From an uncultured Lachnospiraceae bacterium (lineage in GTDB: Bacteria > Bacillota > Clostridia > Lachnospirales > Lachnospiraceae), in NCBI GenBank assembly GCA_937891165.1, contig CALAEX010000058.1, forward strand, positions 1 through 8,117: DNA of 8,117 nt, written 5' to 3'. The position numbers were made by a program, and so were the translations under genes. How positions within the stretch are numbered: the stretch's first letter is position 1; the number at the start of each line of letters is the position of its first letter. The notes beneath the pieces were generated by a model. The model searched no databases. It was given only the letters and a program-made list of their open reading frames with translations, and was not told the DNA's origin. Shown here one piece after another: positions 1 through 5,813 of this stretch.

Positions 1-2080
1 CCATACCTGTACCAACGGCTGGTGCATCTGTAAATAACAAAGGTACTGCCTGACGCTGCATGTTAGAACCCATTAAAGCACGGTTTGCATCGTCATTTTC
101 AAGGAATGGAATCATTGCAGTTGCTACGGAAAATACCATCTTAGGAGAAACGTCCATTAAGTCTACTTTCTTCTTTTCAAATAAGGAAGTTTCTTCACGG
201 AAACGACCAGATACATTATTACTAATAAAATGACCGTCTGCATCTAATGCTTCATTCGCCTGTGCAACTACATATTTATCTTCTTCATCTGCTGTTAAAT
301 AAATAAATTCATCTGTAACCCTTGGATTTAATGGGTCTGTTTTATCTAATTTACGATATGGTGCTTCAAGGAAACCATAATCGTTAATTCTTGCATAAGA
401 AGCAAGAGAGTTAATTAAACCGATGTTTGGACCTTCTGGTGTTTCGATAGGACACATTCTACCATAGTGTGTATAATGTACATCTCGAACTTCAAAGGAC
501 GCTCTATCTCTAGAAAGACCACCAGGACCTAGGGCAGATAAACGTCTCTTATGAGTTAATTCACCAAGAGGATTGTGCTGGTCCATAAACTGAGACAACT
601 GAGAACTTCCGAAAAACTCTTTTACAGCTGCTGTTACTGGTTTAATGTTAATTAAGCCCTGTATTGTTGCATCTTCTAAGTTTTGCGTTGTCATTCGTTC
701 ACGAACAACTCTTTCCATTCTAGACAAACCGATACGATACTGGTTCTGTAATAATTCACCAACCGCACGAATACGTCTGTTACCGAGATGGTCGATATCG
801 TCGTCTTGACCAATACCATATTCCAAATGCATATTATAGTTAATGGAAGCAAAAATATCTTCTTTTGTAATGTGCTTTGGAACTAATTCTACGGCATTTG
901 CTTTAATTGCCTCTAATAATTTTTCTCTATCATCTGGATAGATGTCTAATAACTCTTTTAACTTTGGATAATAAACTGCTTCATTGATACCAAGTTCTTC
1001 TGGGTCACAATCTACATAAGCAGTTAAGTCTACCATTAAGTTAGACAGAACACGACAATTTCTTTCTTCTGTCTGAACAATAATATATGGAATTGCGGCA
1101 TTTTGAATCTGAATTGCAATTTCTTCTGTAATTTCTGTACCTGCTTCAAATGTTTCTCCCGTAGTTGGGTCTACTACATCTTCTGCAAGACAAAAACCAG
1201 TCACACGACTCTTAAATGCCAATTTCTTATTGAATTTATAACGTCCTACCTTTGCAAGGTCATATCTTCTTGGGTCGAAGAACATACCTTTAATTAAAGA
1301 TTCTGCACTATCCACAGATAAAGGTTCACCTGGACGAAGTTTCTTATATAATTCTAATAAACCATCCTGATAGCTTTCAGAAGGGTCTTTTGTAAAGCTT
1401 GCTGCAATCTTTGGTTCTTCACCAAACAACTCTATAATTTGCTGGTTTGTACCAACACCTAATGCACGAATGAGCACAGTAATTGGCACTTTTCTATTAC
1501 GGTCTACTCGAACATAAAATACATCATTAGAGTCAGTCTCATACTCTAACCATGCACCACGGTTCGGGATAACAGTGGAAGAATATAACGTCTTACCTAT
1601 TTTATCATGTCCAATCGCATAATAGATACCAGGGGAACGTACAAGCTGGCTTACAATGACACGCTCCGCACCATTGATTACAAACGTACCTGTTTCTGTC
1701 ATAATTGGCAGGTCGCCCATGAAGATTTCTTCCTCATGCACATCAGGAAACACTGCATTTGCTACTTTATTAATAAGACGCATCTTCACTTTTAAAGGTG
1801 CTGCATAAGTTGCATCACGTTCTTTGCATTCTTCAATCGTGTACTTCTTATCCTCTTCACAAAGCTTAAAGTCCACAAATGCCAGACTTAAATGATTGGC
1901 ATAATCTGAAATTGGGAAAATATCTTCAAATACTTCGTAAAGTCCTTTTTCTAGAAACCACTGATAGGAATCTTTTTGAACTTCAATGAGATTTGGAACT
2001 TCCAAAACTTCTTTTTGTCTGGAATAACTCATTCTTACGCCTTTTCCGACCTTCGTTGGACGTATTCTGTTCTTTTCCAT
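1..2080 (-). CDS. rpoB: RNA polymerase beta subunit, N-terminal 693 residues (3' end outside window)
   Basis: Catalytic beta subunit of DNA-dependent RNA polymerase. The minus-strand frame is open from the ATG at 2080..2078 to the window edge and begins MEKNRIRPTKVGKGVRMSYS. Visible landmarks are the early lobe/protrusion region, the PGIYY segment, and the rifampicin cluster I around 515..615 (about residues 490-520), reading SQLSQFMDQHNPLGELTHKR then SALGPGG and the CPIETPEGPNIGLINSLA block. The Gln, Asp, His and Ser positions where resistance mutations usually occur are wild type, so I infer a rifampicin-sensitive enzyme. The sequence ends at SNMQRQAVPLLF...VGTGM, roughly the middle of a normal beta subunit. 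An AAGGGG ribosome binding site lies about 10 bases before the ATG (2091..2097). rpoB normally follows rplL directly, but here a restriction-modification module separates them and a dedicated promoter sits upstream. Confidence 0.98.
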   Translation of the reverse strand, partial: MEKNRIRPTKVGKGVRMSYSRQKEVLEVPNLIEVQKDSYQWFLEKGLYEVFEDIFPISDYANHLSLAFVDFKLCEEDKKYTIEECKERDATYAAPLKVKMRLINKVANAVFPDVHEEEIFMGDLPIMTETGTFVINGAERVIVSQLVRSPGIYYAIGHDKIGKTLYSSTVIPNRGAWLEYETDSNDVFYVRVDRNRKVPITVLIRALGVGTNQQIIELFGEEPKIAASFTKDPSESYQDGLLELYKKLRPGEPLSVDSAESLIKGMFFDPRRYDLAKVGRYKFNKKLAFKSRVTGFCLAEDVVDPTTGETFEAGTEITEEIAIQIQNAAIPYIIVQTEERNCRVLSNLMVDLTAYVDCDPEELGINEAVYYPKLKELLDIYPDDREKLLEAIKANAVELVPKHITKEDIFASINYNMHLEYGIGQDDDIDHLGNRRIRAVGELLQNQYRIGLSRMERVVRERMTTQNLEDATIQGLINIKPVTAAVKEFFGSSQLSQFMDQHNPLGELTHKRRLSALGPGGLSRDRASFEVRDVHYTHYGRMCPIETPEGPNIGLINSLASYARINDYGFLEAPYRKLDKTDPLNPRVTDEFIYLTADEEDKYVVAQANEALDADGHFISNNVSGRFREETSLFEKKKVDLMDVSPKMVFSVATAMIPFLENDDANRALMGSNMQRQAVPLLFTDAPAVGTGM

Positions 2081-2198
2081 TGACGCTTTCACCCCTTGAT
2101 ATTATTTTTAAAAAAAACATATTATGGCTTTTCAATTTCTGTAATGTGTGTTATAATATTAAGGTATAATCACATAATACCATAATAATGCATTCTTC

Positions 2199-2227
2199 AT
2201 GTTAGCACGTACATTTTAATCTGTCAA
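2199..2227 (-). promoter_or_regulatory. rpoB promoter, TTGACA-N17-TAACAT
   Basis: On the minus strand a perfect -35 box TTGACA (2222..2227) is followed by exactly 17 bases and a -10 box TAACAT (2199..2204, 4 of 6 to consensus). A/T tracts just upstream (2228..2248) resemble an UP element. Transcription would start near 2192 and give a leader of about 110 nt before the rpoB ATG. In 2081..2198 I see only the Shine-Dalgarno, A/T runs and a weak 5-bp hairpin (GGTAT/ATACC, about 2164..2182), and no convincing terminator. The promoter lets rpoBC be expressed even though rplJL is now 2.5 kb away. Element copy 1 inserted about 20 bases beyond the -35 box without touching it. Confidence 0.8.
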
Positions 2228-2248
2228 GTATTTTTTTGAAAATTTTCC

Positions 2249-2256
2249 AATACTTA
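2249..2256. repeat. 8-bp target site duplication, left copy (AATACTTA)
   Basis: AATACTTA abuts the left terminal inverted repeat of the palindromic element and is repeated exactly at 2451..2458, directly after the right terminal repeat. A perfect 8-bp duplication at the precise ends of an inverted repeat is the usual footprint of transposition. Confidence 0.88.
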
Positions 2257-2450
2257 GTTACTATTCAGCCCTAAAGTAAACTATTAAGCAAAAGCCTTAC
2301 TTTTCTTGGTATCTGGCAAGGACCGTTTAGAAACGGCAGTCCTTGGCGAGGTTTTCTCGAGCCTAGTACTGCTCCGTTTCGCCACGAGCACGAACGTGTC
2401 CTAGAAGATACAAGAAAAGTAAGCTTTTTAATAAATGGCTGAATAGTAAC
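2257..2450. mobile_element. 194-bp MITE-like palindromic element, copy 1
   Basis: A non-coding unit with perfect 14-bp terminal inverted repeats (GTTACTATTCAGCC at 2257..2270, its complement at 2437..2450) and an 8-bp target duplication. Inside, the arms keep pairing with small bulges (2292..2314 with 2406..2426, and AGGAC 2319..2323 with GTCCT 2398..2402). The core holds a second stem, GAAACGG+CAGT (2330..2340) with ACTG+CT+CCGTTTC (2368..2380), which encloses a hairpin GGC-GA-G...C-GA-GCC (2345..2363) with tandem G.A pairs. The core is nearly identical to that of the element at 3510..3701. It has no ORF, so it would need a transposase supplied in trans. It lies between the divergent rpoB and methyltransferase promoters and could affect either. 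I do not recognise the family. Confidence 0.85.
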
Positions 2451-2458
2451 AATACTTA
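2451..2458. repeat. 8-bp target site duplication, right copy (AATACTTA)
   Basis: Exact direct repeat of 2249..2256, directly after the right terminal inverted repeat of element copy 1. The uninterrupted ancestral site can be rebuilt by removing one copy and the element, giving TTTTCC-AATACTTA-CTTATT. Confidence 0.88.
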
Positions 2459-2473
2459 CTTATTAAAAAGTAC

Positions 2474-2479
2474 TATAAT
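2474..2479 (+). promoter_or_regulatory. -10 box TATAAT of the methyltransferase gene
   Basis: A perfect TATAAT lies 29 bases before the methyltransferase ATG. At 16-18 bases upstream, where a -35 box should be, there is only the target duplication sequence (AATACT and neighbours), with no TTGACA-like hexamer. Initiation would be near 2486, giving a leader of about 23 nt that holds the AGGAGG ribosome binding site (2497..2502). I infer a moderate constitutive promoter. No C-protein box-like repeat is visible. Confidence 0.5.
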
Positions 2480-2508
2480 TATCTTCAGAAACTATCAGGA
2501 GGAATATT

Positions 2509-3486
2509 ATGATTGTTATCAATAAACCATATTTTAAAAATTGGAAATTTATTGATTTATTTGCAGGTCTTGGTGGGTTTAGACTTGCTCTTGAATCTTT
2601 AGGTGCTAAATGTGTATATTCCAATGAATGGGATATTCCAACACAACAAATTTATTATGAGAATTTTGGTGATATTCCTGAAGGTGACATTACTAAGATA
2701 GATGAAAAAACAATACCTAACCATGATATTTTATGTGCTGGATTTCCGTGCCAAGCATTTTCTATTAGTGGTAAGCAACAAGGTTTTGAAGATAGCAGAG
2801 GAACTTTATTTTTTGATGTCGCACGTATTGTAAAAGAAAAAAAGCCTAAAATTGTTTTTATGGAAAATGTCAAAAATTTTGCAACACATGACGGTGGAAA
2901 CACACTTGAAATTGTAAAAAAAACAATGGAAACATTAGACTATACATTTTATCAGCAGGTGCTTAATTCTGTTGATTATGGCATACCACAGAAAAGAGAA
3001 CGAATTTATATGGTATGTTTTAGAAATGATATTTCGGTTAAGAATTTTGTGTTTCCTAAAGCAATAGAGCTTAAAAAGCATGTAGAAGATTTTCTGCTAG
3101 AAGATACAACCTTAACAGAACACTTATATGTGAATAGAGAAGATACTTATTATAATGATACACAAGATACTGTTTACAGTAACAAATCTATTCGATTAGG
3201 TATTGTTAACAAAGGTGGTCAAGGAGAACGCATTTATAGCACAAAAGGAATTGCTATTACATTTTCTGCCTACGGTGGTGGTGTTTTTGCTAAAACAGGT
3301 GGTTACTTAGTAAATGGGAGACCTCGAAGACTTCATCCTAGAGAATGTGCTCGATTAATGGGATATCCTGATTCTTACAAAATAAGCCAAAAAACAAATC
3401 AGGCATATCAACAGTTTGGAAATTCTGTTGTTATAGATGTTCTTCAATACATTGGTATTGAGATGGGTAAAGCATTAGAAAAGTAA
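2509..3486 (+). CDS. hhaIM: HhaI-like DNA (cytosine-5-)-methyltransferase, predicted GCGC-specific
   Basis: Transfers a methyl group from S-adenosylmethionine to C5 of cytosine, protecting host DNA from the partner nuclease. The 325 residues match M.HhaI (327) along the whole length as I remember that protein. Motif I is FIDLFAGLGGFRLALES (residues 14-30). Motif IV is GFPCQAFSISGKQ with the catalytic Cys at residue 81, the same number as in M.HhaI. Motif VI is MENV with Glu119. Motif VIII is QKRER (161-165). The target-recognition region KGGQGERIYSTKGIAIT...SAYGGG keeps the flipping-loop Gln (238) and base-contacting Arg (241) and Tyr (255). Motifs IX/X are RPRRLHPRECARLMGYP and QQFGNSVV. Specificity for GCGC, methylated at the inner C, is inferred from this. 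The start follows AGGAGG by 6 bases. The gene is visibly more AT-rich than the flanking ribosomal genes, so it was probably acquired, and it converges on the endonuclease gene. Confidence 0.95.
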   Translation: MIVINKPYFKNWKFIDLFAGLGGFRLALESLGAKCVYSNEWDIPTQQIYYENFGDIPEGDITKIDEKTIPNHDILCAGFPCQAFSISGKQQGFEDSRGTLFFDVARIVKEKKPKIVFMENVKNFATHDGGNTLEIVKKTMETLDYTFYQQVLNSVDYGIPQKRERIYMVCFRNDISVKNFVFPKAIELKKHVEDFLLEDTTLTEHLYVNREDTYYNDTQDTVYSNKSIRLGIVNKGGQGERIYSTKGIAITFSAYGGGVFAKTGGYLVNGRPRRLHPRECARLMGYPDSYKISQKTNQAYQQFGNSVVIDVLQYIGIEMGKALEK

Positions 3487-3501
3487 TGAAAGAAATTTAA
3501 T

Positions 3502-3709
3502 AAAAAAAGGGGGCTGTTGCAAAATAAATTAAATATAGCCAAAGTCTTTGTTTTATTTTATATCTGCTAAGGACCATAAAGAAACGGCGGTCCTTGGCGA
3601 GGTTTTTTCGAGCCTAGTACCGTTCCGTTTCGTCCTGAGCGAGAGCGTGTCCTAGCAGATATAAAATAAAACAAGACTTCTAATCATTTTGCAACAGCCC
3701 CTTTTATTG
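3502..3709. terminator. Bidirectional terminator formed by the outer stem of element copy 2
   Basis: The outer 16-bp GC-rich stem of element copy 2 is flanked by AAAAAAAG on the left and CTTTTATT on the right. On the plus strand the stem is followed by TTTTATT and on the minus strand by a run of seven T. It stands 23 bases after the methyltransferase stop and 39 bases after the endonuclease stop, between converging genes. It therefore plausibly terminates both and prevents mutual antisense transcription. The loop is about 160 nt, far larger than in a standard terminator, so inner helices would have to bring the outer strands together. Confidence 0.5.
3510..3701. mobile_element. 192-bp MITE-like palindromic element, copy 2
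   Basis: Same family and orientation as 2257..2450. Perfect 16-bp terminal inverted repeats (GGGGCTGTTGCAAAAT at 3510..3525, complement at 3686..3701) flank a long stem (3544..3574 with 3649..3677, two one-base bulges). The core holds the stem GAAACGG+CGGT (3581..3591) with ACCG+TT+CCGTTTC (3619..3631) and the hairpin 3596..3614 with tandem G.A pairs. The core differs from copy 1 at roughly one base in six, often in compensating pairs. The arms and terminal repeats differ much more but still pair perfectly within the copy. No matching 8-bp direct repeat flanks it (AAAAAAAG versus TTTTATTG), so it may be older, rearranged, or not inserted by simple transposition. The terminal CTGTTGCAAA recalls IS6-family ends, which is only a resemblance. 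Confidence 0.8.
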
Positions 3710-3740
3710 ATGATAATACCATTACCCACCACTTAGTACT

Positions 3741-4559
3741 TTAATTTGGTTTGAATAAATAATCAATAAAATCTTTATCAGATATTCCTGATATCGTACC
3801 TTTTAATTTAATAGAAAAAATTACATTAGCATTACAAGTATTTGATAATTTGCGAACTTCATATTCATTATTTCTGACAGAAAACATATACTCATTCATT
3901 TCATCCGCTGGGGCTATAAAACGTAAATTATGTAATTCTTTATCAGATGAAACGAATAATTTATCTCCATCTATTCGTACATTAGTAACCTTATAATTAT
4001 GTGCCTGATTATTTAACAAAAGTTTTGCATAAGTAACAACTCTATTTTTTCCAAGACTAGAAGAACCACTCCGTTTAATACGATACTTTGCTGAAACTTC
4101 AAAATAATCAGCAAATTTATCAATAGGAACTATAATATAATTATTTGTGATAAAATATTTTACATTTTTATCCTTATAAGAATGTATAATCCAATTAGAA
4201 AATATATCTTTACCATTATCTAAAATAATATCTTTACCTGCTGTTCCAACTTCTCTAAATTCATCAAAATATTTATTCATATGTTTTATAATAATACCAG
4301 CCCACTCATTGTTACGATTAATATTTTTAGAACTGTACTCAAATGAATGTTTTTCTATATTAGAAAACAAAACAAATTGTCCACACTGTGCAGGTGAATG
4401 TTTGACATCAATATAAAATGTATTTCCAGAAACAGTTTTTACTAAAATATCAGCAACTGTAGAATCTGCACCACCTTGATGAATAAAGTTTGCGTATTTC
4501 CCAAATTTATGATTTAGATAATTGGTACAATCTAATTCAAACTCCTCCCAACGTGCCAT
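3741..4559 (-). CDS. hhaIR: HhaI-like Type II restriction endonuclease (PD-(D/E)XK), predicted to cut GCGC
   Basis: Predicted to cleave unmethylated GCGC DNA in the cytoplasm. The 272-residue protein shares with R.HhaI, as I recall its sequence, a W-E-E-F-E N-terminus, GxxDST..DIL, the DVK-x5-QCGQFVL block, F-I-T near the middle, YRIKRSGS, and a C-terminal LSNTCNANVIFSI. The nuclease motif reads Asp37...Asp51-x-Lys53, with Asp replacing the usual Glu of (D/E)xK, an allowed variant. It is slightly longer than the roughly 260 residues I recall for R.HhaI. A strong AAGGAGG (4567..4573) lies 7 bases before the ATG. Base composition is AT-rich like the methyltransferase and unlike rplL next door. 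It starts right after the rplL terminator with no room for a promoter between, so expression probably depends on read-through. The convergent methyltransferase supports the pairing. The gene appears intact. Confidence 0.9.
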   Translation of the reverse strand: MARWEEFELDCTNYLNHKFGKYANFIHQGGADSTVADILVKTVSGNTFYIDVKHSPAQCGQFVLFSNIEKHSFEYSSKNINRNNEWAGIIIKHMNKYFDEFREVGTAGKDIILDNGKDIFSNWIIHSYKDKNVKYFITNNYIIVPIDKFADYFEVSAKYRIKRSGSSSLGKNRVVTYAKLLLNNQAHNYKVTNVRIDGDKLFVSSDKELHNLRFIAPADEMNEYMFSVRNNEYEVRKLSNTCNANVIFSIKLKGTISGISDKDFIDYLFKPN

Positions 4560-4575
4560 ATTATTTCCTCCTTCG

Positions 4576-4629
4576 AAATAAAAATAAGTCTTTCACTTAA
4601 TGCTATATGCATTAAAAGTGAAAGACTTA
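4576..4629 (-). terminator. Intrinsic terminator or attenuator downstream of rplL
   Basis: A perfect 14-bp stem (4585..4598 with 4616..4629) is extended by a 5-bp inner stem AATGC/GCATT with a TATAT loop. On the minus strand it is followed by TTTTTATTT. It begins 15 bases after the rplL stop. The stem is AT-rich, so termination is likely incomplete. In well-studied operons an attenuator at this place passes part of the transcription on to rpoB. Here the next gene is the endonuclease instead. A weak TATAAA (4632..4637, minus) lies before the stem with no good -35 box. Confidence 0.8.
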
Positions 4630-4644
4630 CTTTATACAACGAAA

Positions 4645-5007
4645 TTACTTAATAGTAACCTTAGCACCTTCAGCTTCTAACTTAGCCTTAAGGTCTTCAG
4701 CTTCTGCCTTAGATACAGCTTCCTTTAATACCTTTGGAGCTGCTTCTACAGCTGCCTTAGCTTCACCTAAACCTAAACCAGTTACTTCACGAACAACCTT
4801 GATAACCTTAATCTTGTTTGGACCGATTTCTGTTAATTCAACGTCGAATTCTGTCTTTTCTTCTACTGGTTCTGCTGGGCCTGCTGCTGCAACTACAACG
4901 CCTGCTGCTGCGGATACACCAAATTCTTCCTCACAAGCCTTAACTAAATCATTTAATTCTAAAACTGTCATGCTCTTGATAGCATCGATAAATTCCTGTG
5001 TTGTCAT
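4645..5007 (-). CDS. rplL: 50S ribosomal protein L7/L12
   Basis: Stalk protein that binds L10 as dimers through its N-terminus and recruits and stimulates the GTPase translation factors. The 120 residues are full length. The N-terminal dimer domain MTTQEFIDAIKSMTVLELND is followed by an Ala/Gly/Pro-rich hinge (residues about 34-50). The C-terminal factor-binding domain carries EFDVELTEIGPNKIKVIKVV and the signature TGLGLGEAKAAVEAAPK, ending KVTIK. A GGAGGT ribosome binding site lies about 9 bases before the ATG. It is the second gene of the rplJ-rplL unit and the last native gene before the foreign insert. Confidence 0.98.
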   Translation of the reverse strand: MTTQEFIDAIKSMTVLELNDLVKACEEEFGVSAAAGVVVAAAGPAEPVEEKTEFDVELTEIGPNKIKVIKVVREVTGLGLGEAKAAVEAAPKVLKEAVSKAEAEDLKAKLEAEGAKVTIK

Positions 5008-5042
5008 TTCAATTTACCTCCATTAAAATCTACTATTCTTAT

Positions 5043-5055
5043 GCGGTCATACCGC
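5043..5055 (-). other. Small hairpin in the rplJ-rplL spacer
   Basis: A 5-bp GC stem GCGGT/ACCGC with a 3-base loop lies between the rplJ stop and the rplL ribosome binding site. The 77-base spacer holds nothing else that I recognise. It could be an mRNA processing or translation-tuning structure, since L7/L12 is made in excess over L10, but that role is inference. Confidence 0.35.
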
Positions 5056-5084
5056 CCATAATCTAACTTTCTATGCTGCACTTC

Positions 5085-5579
5085 TTATGCAACTTCTTCG
5101 TTCTTTTCTGCAATCTGCTTGAGAACTCTTGCCATATTTGTAATTGGAGACTGTAAGCTTCCAAGTAACTTGGAAATAAGAACATCTCTGGATGGAATCT
5201 GAGCAACCTTCTCAAGTCCATTTACATCATAGTATACGCCTTCTACAACGCCACCCTTGAATTCTGCCTTTGGAGACTTCTTTGCAAATTCAGCAATTAC
5301 TCTTGCAGGAGCAGTTGCATCTTCGATACCGAAAGCAACAGCTGTAGGACCTTCTAAGTGCTTAGAAAGCTGTGCAAAAGCTGTTCCTTCAAATGCACGA
5401 TTTAAGTAGGTGTTCTTGTATACTTTATATACAACACCAGCTTCTCTTAATGCCTTACGAAGTCTAGTATCTTCTTCTACAGTAAGACCACGATAATCAA
5501 CAAGAACTGCTGCGGAAGCCTTTTCTACATAACTTGTAATCTCATCAATGATAGGCTTTTTTACTTCTACCTTTGCCAT
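5085..5579 (-). CDS. rplJ: 50S ribosomal protein L10
   Basis: Base of the ribosomal stalk. It binds 23S rRNA with L11 and carries the L7/L12 dimers on its C-terminal helix. The 164 residues are normal length: MAKVEVKKPIIDEITSYVEK, then the LVDYRGLTVEEDTRLRKALR block, YKNTYLNRAF, the central EGPTAVAF segment, and a C-terminal helix ending LKQIAEKNEEVA that fits the L7/L12-binding region. The start follows AAGGAGG (5589..5595) by 9 bases. It has its own promoter and a 230-nt leader, so rplJL forms a transcription unit distinct from rplKA. The L10-(L12) complex classically represses through such leaders. Confidence 0.98.
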   Translation of the reverse strand: MAKVEVKKPIIDEITSYVEKASAAVLVDYRGLTVEEDTRLRKALREAGVVYKVYKNTYLNRAFEGTAFAQLSKHLEGPTAVAFGIEDATAPARVIAEFAKKSPKAEFKGGVVEGVYYDVNGLEKVAQIPSRDVLISKLLGSLQSPITNMARVLKQIAEKNEEVA

Positions 5580-5810
5580 TTTGTAGCACCTCCTTATAAA
5601 AATTTCTTAAATAAAGCGGTTTTATCTTGGTTATCTTTTTATAACCACAAAAAAAACTGCTACAAACCGAATGGGACGTAAGCAGTCTAACAATAATCAA
5701 ACTTTAGCTTTTTCCTCGGCAGGTGTTTACACTTACACGATACTTCGTACCTGCTGTCTTCGGTCAATTATTTTATTTATTTAAGCGTACTGTGTTTCCA
5801 CAGCACGCTT
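5580..5810 (-). promoter_or_regulatory. L10 ribosomal-protein leader of rplJL
   Basis: An untranslated leader of about 230 nt. From its 5' end it holds a 12-bp hairpin with a GAAA tetraloop (5783..5810), then the conserved L10-leader arm GCAGGT...ACCTGC followed by CGAGG (5714..5754), where the L10-L12 complex is known to bind in this family. Next come the intrinsic attenuator (5649..5686), a 6-bp hairpin GGTTAT/ATAACC (5629..5646) and the rplJ ribosome binding site. Order and motifs agree with the Firmicute L10 leader. Binding of excess L10-L12 to the arm would favour the attenuator; that direction of control is inferred from known examples. The predicted transcription start (about 5807) falls at the foot of the first hairpin, so the mRNA would begin in a stem. 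Confidence 0.82.
5649..5686 (-). terminator. Attenuator inside the L10 leader
   Basis: On the minus strand the stem ACTGCT(T)AC/GTAGCAGT encloses a 14-base loop and is followed at once by eight T (5649..5656). It lies about 120 bases past the rplJL promoter and 70 bases before the rplJ start, so termination here would stop the operon before its first gene. Confidence 0.85.
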
Positions 5811-5813
5811 GTC

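Noticed and set aside
1103..1795. Small plus-strand open frames opposite rpoB
   Set aside because: They lie antisense to well-conserved rpoB codons, have no ribosome binding site, and their translations have no recognisable or plausible composition.
2313..2404. Self-cleaving ribozyme (hammerhead-like), because GAAAC and CTGAG-like strings occur in the element core on either strand
   Set aside because: No CTGATGA box is present and the helix order does not fit a hammerhead. I also see no match to other ribozymes or to the HEARO/omega RNA that I can recall.
2257..2450. Integron attC or CRISPR-type repeat
   Set aside because: There are no attC core sites (RYYYAAC/GTTRRRY) in the right places, no integrase, and no spaced array of short direct repeats.
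2459..2508. C-protein gene or C-box controlling the restriction-modification system
   Set aside because: No small helix-turn-helix ORF and no paired operator repeats are visible near either gene.
2655..2903. 82-codon minus-strand frame inside the methyltransferase gene
   Set aside because: It is a shadow of motifs IV-VI of the methyltransferase, with no ribosome binding site.
3510..3701. Assignment of copy 2 to the IS6 family from its CTGTTGCAAA ends
   Set aside because: The resemblance is short, copy 1 of the same element family lacks it, and no 8-bp duplication flanks copy 2.
2249..3709. Composite transposon: the two elements as ends that mobilise the methyltransferase
   Set aside because: They bracket only the methyltransferase and not the endonuclease. 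Copy 1 has its own exact target duplication on both sides, so it inserted as a single unit.
4799..5026. Plus-strand frames opposite rplL, and similar ones opposite rplA, rplK, nusG and secE
   Set aside because: Each is antisense to an unmistakable ribosomal or Sec gene and results from biased codon use there.
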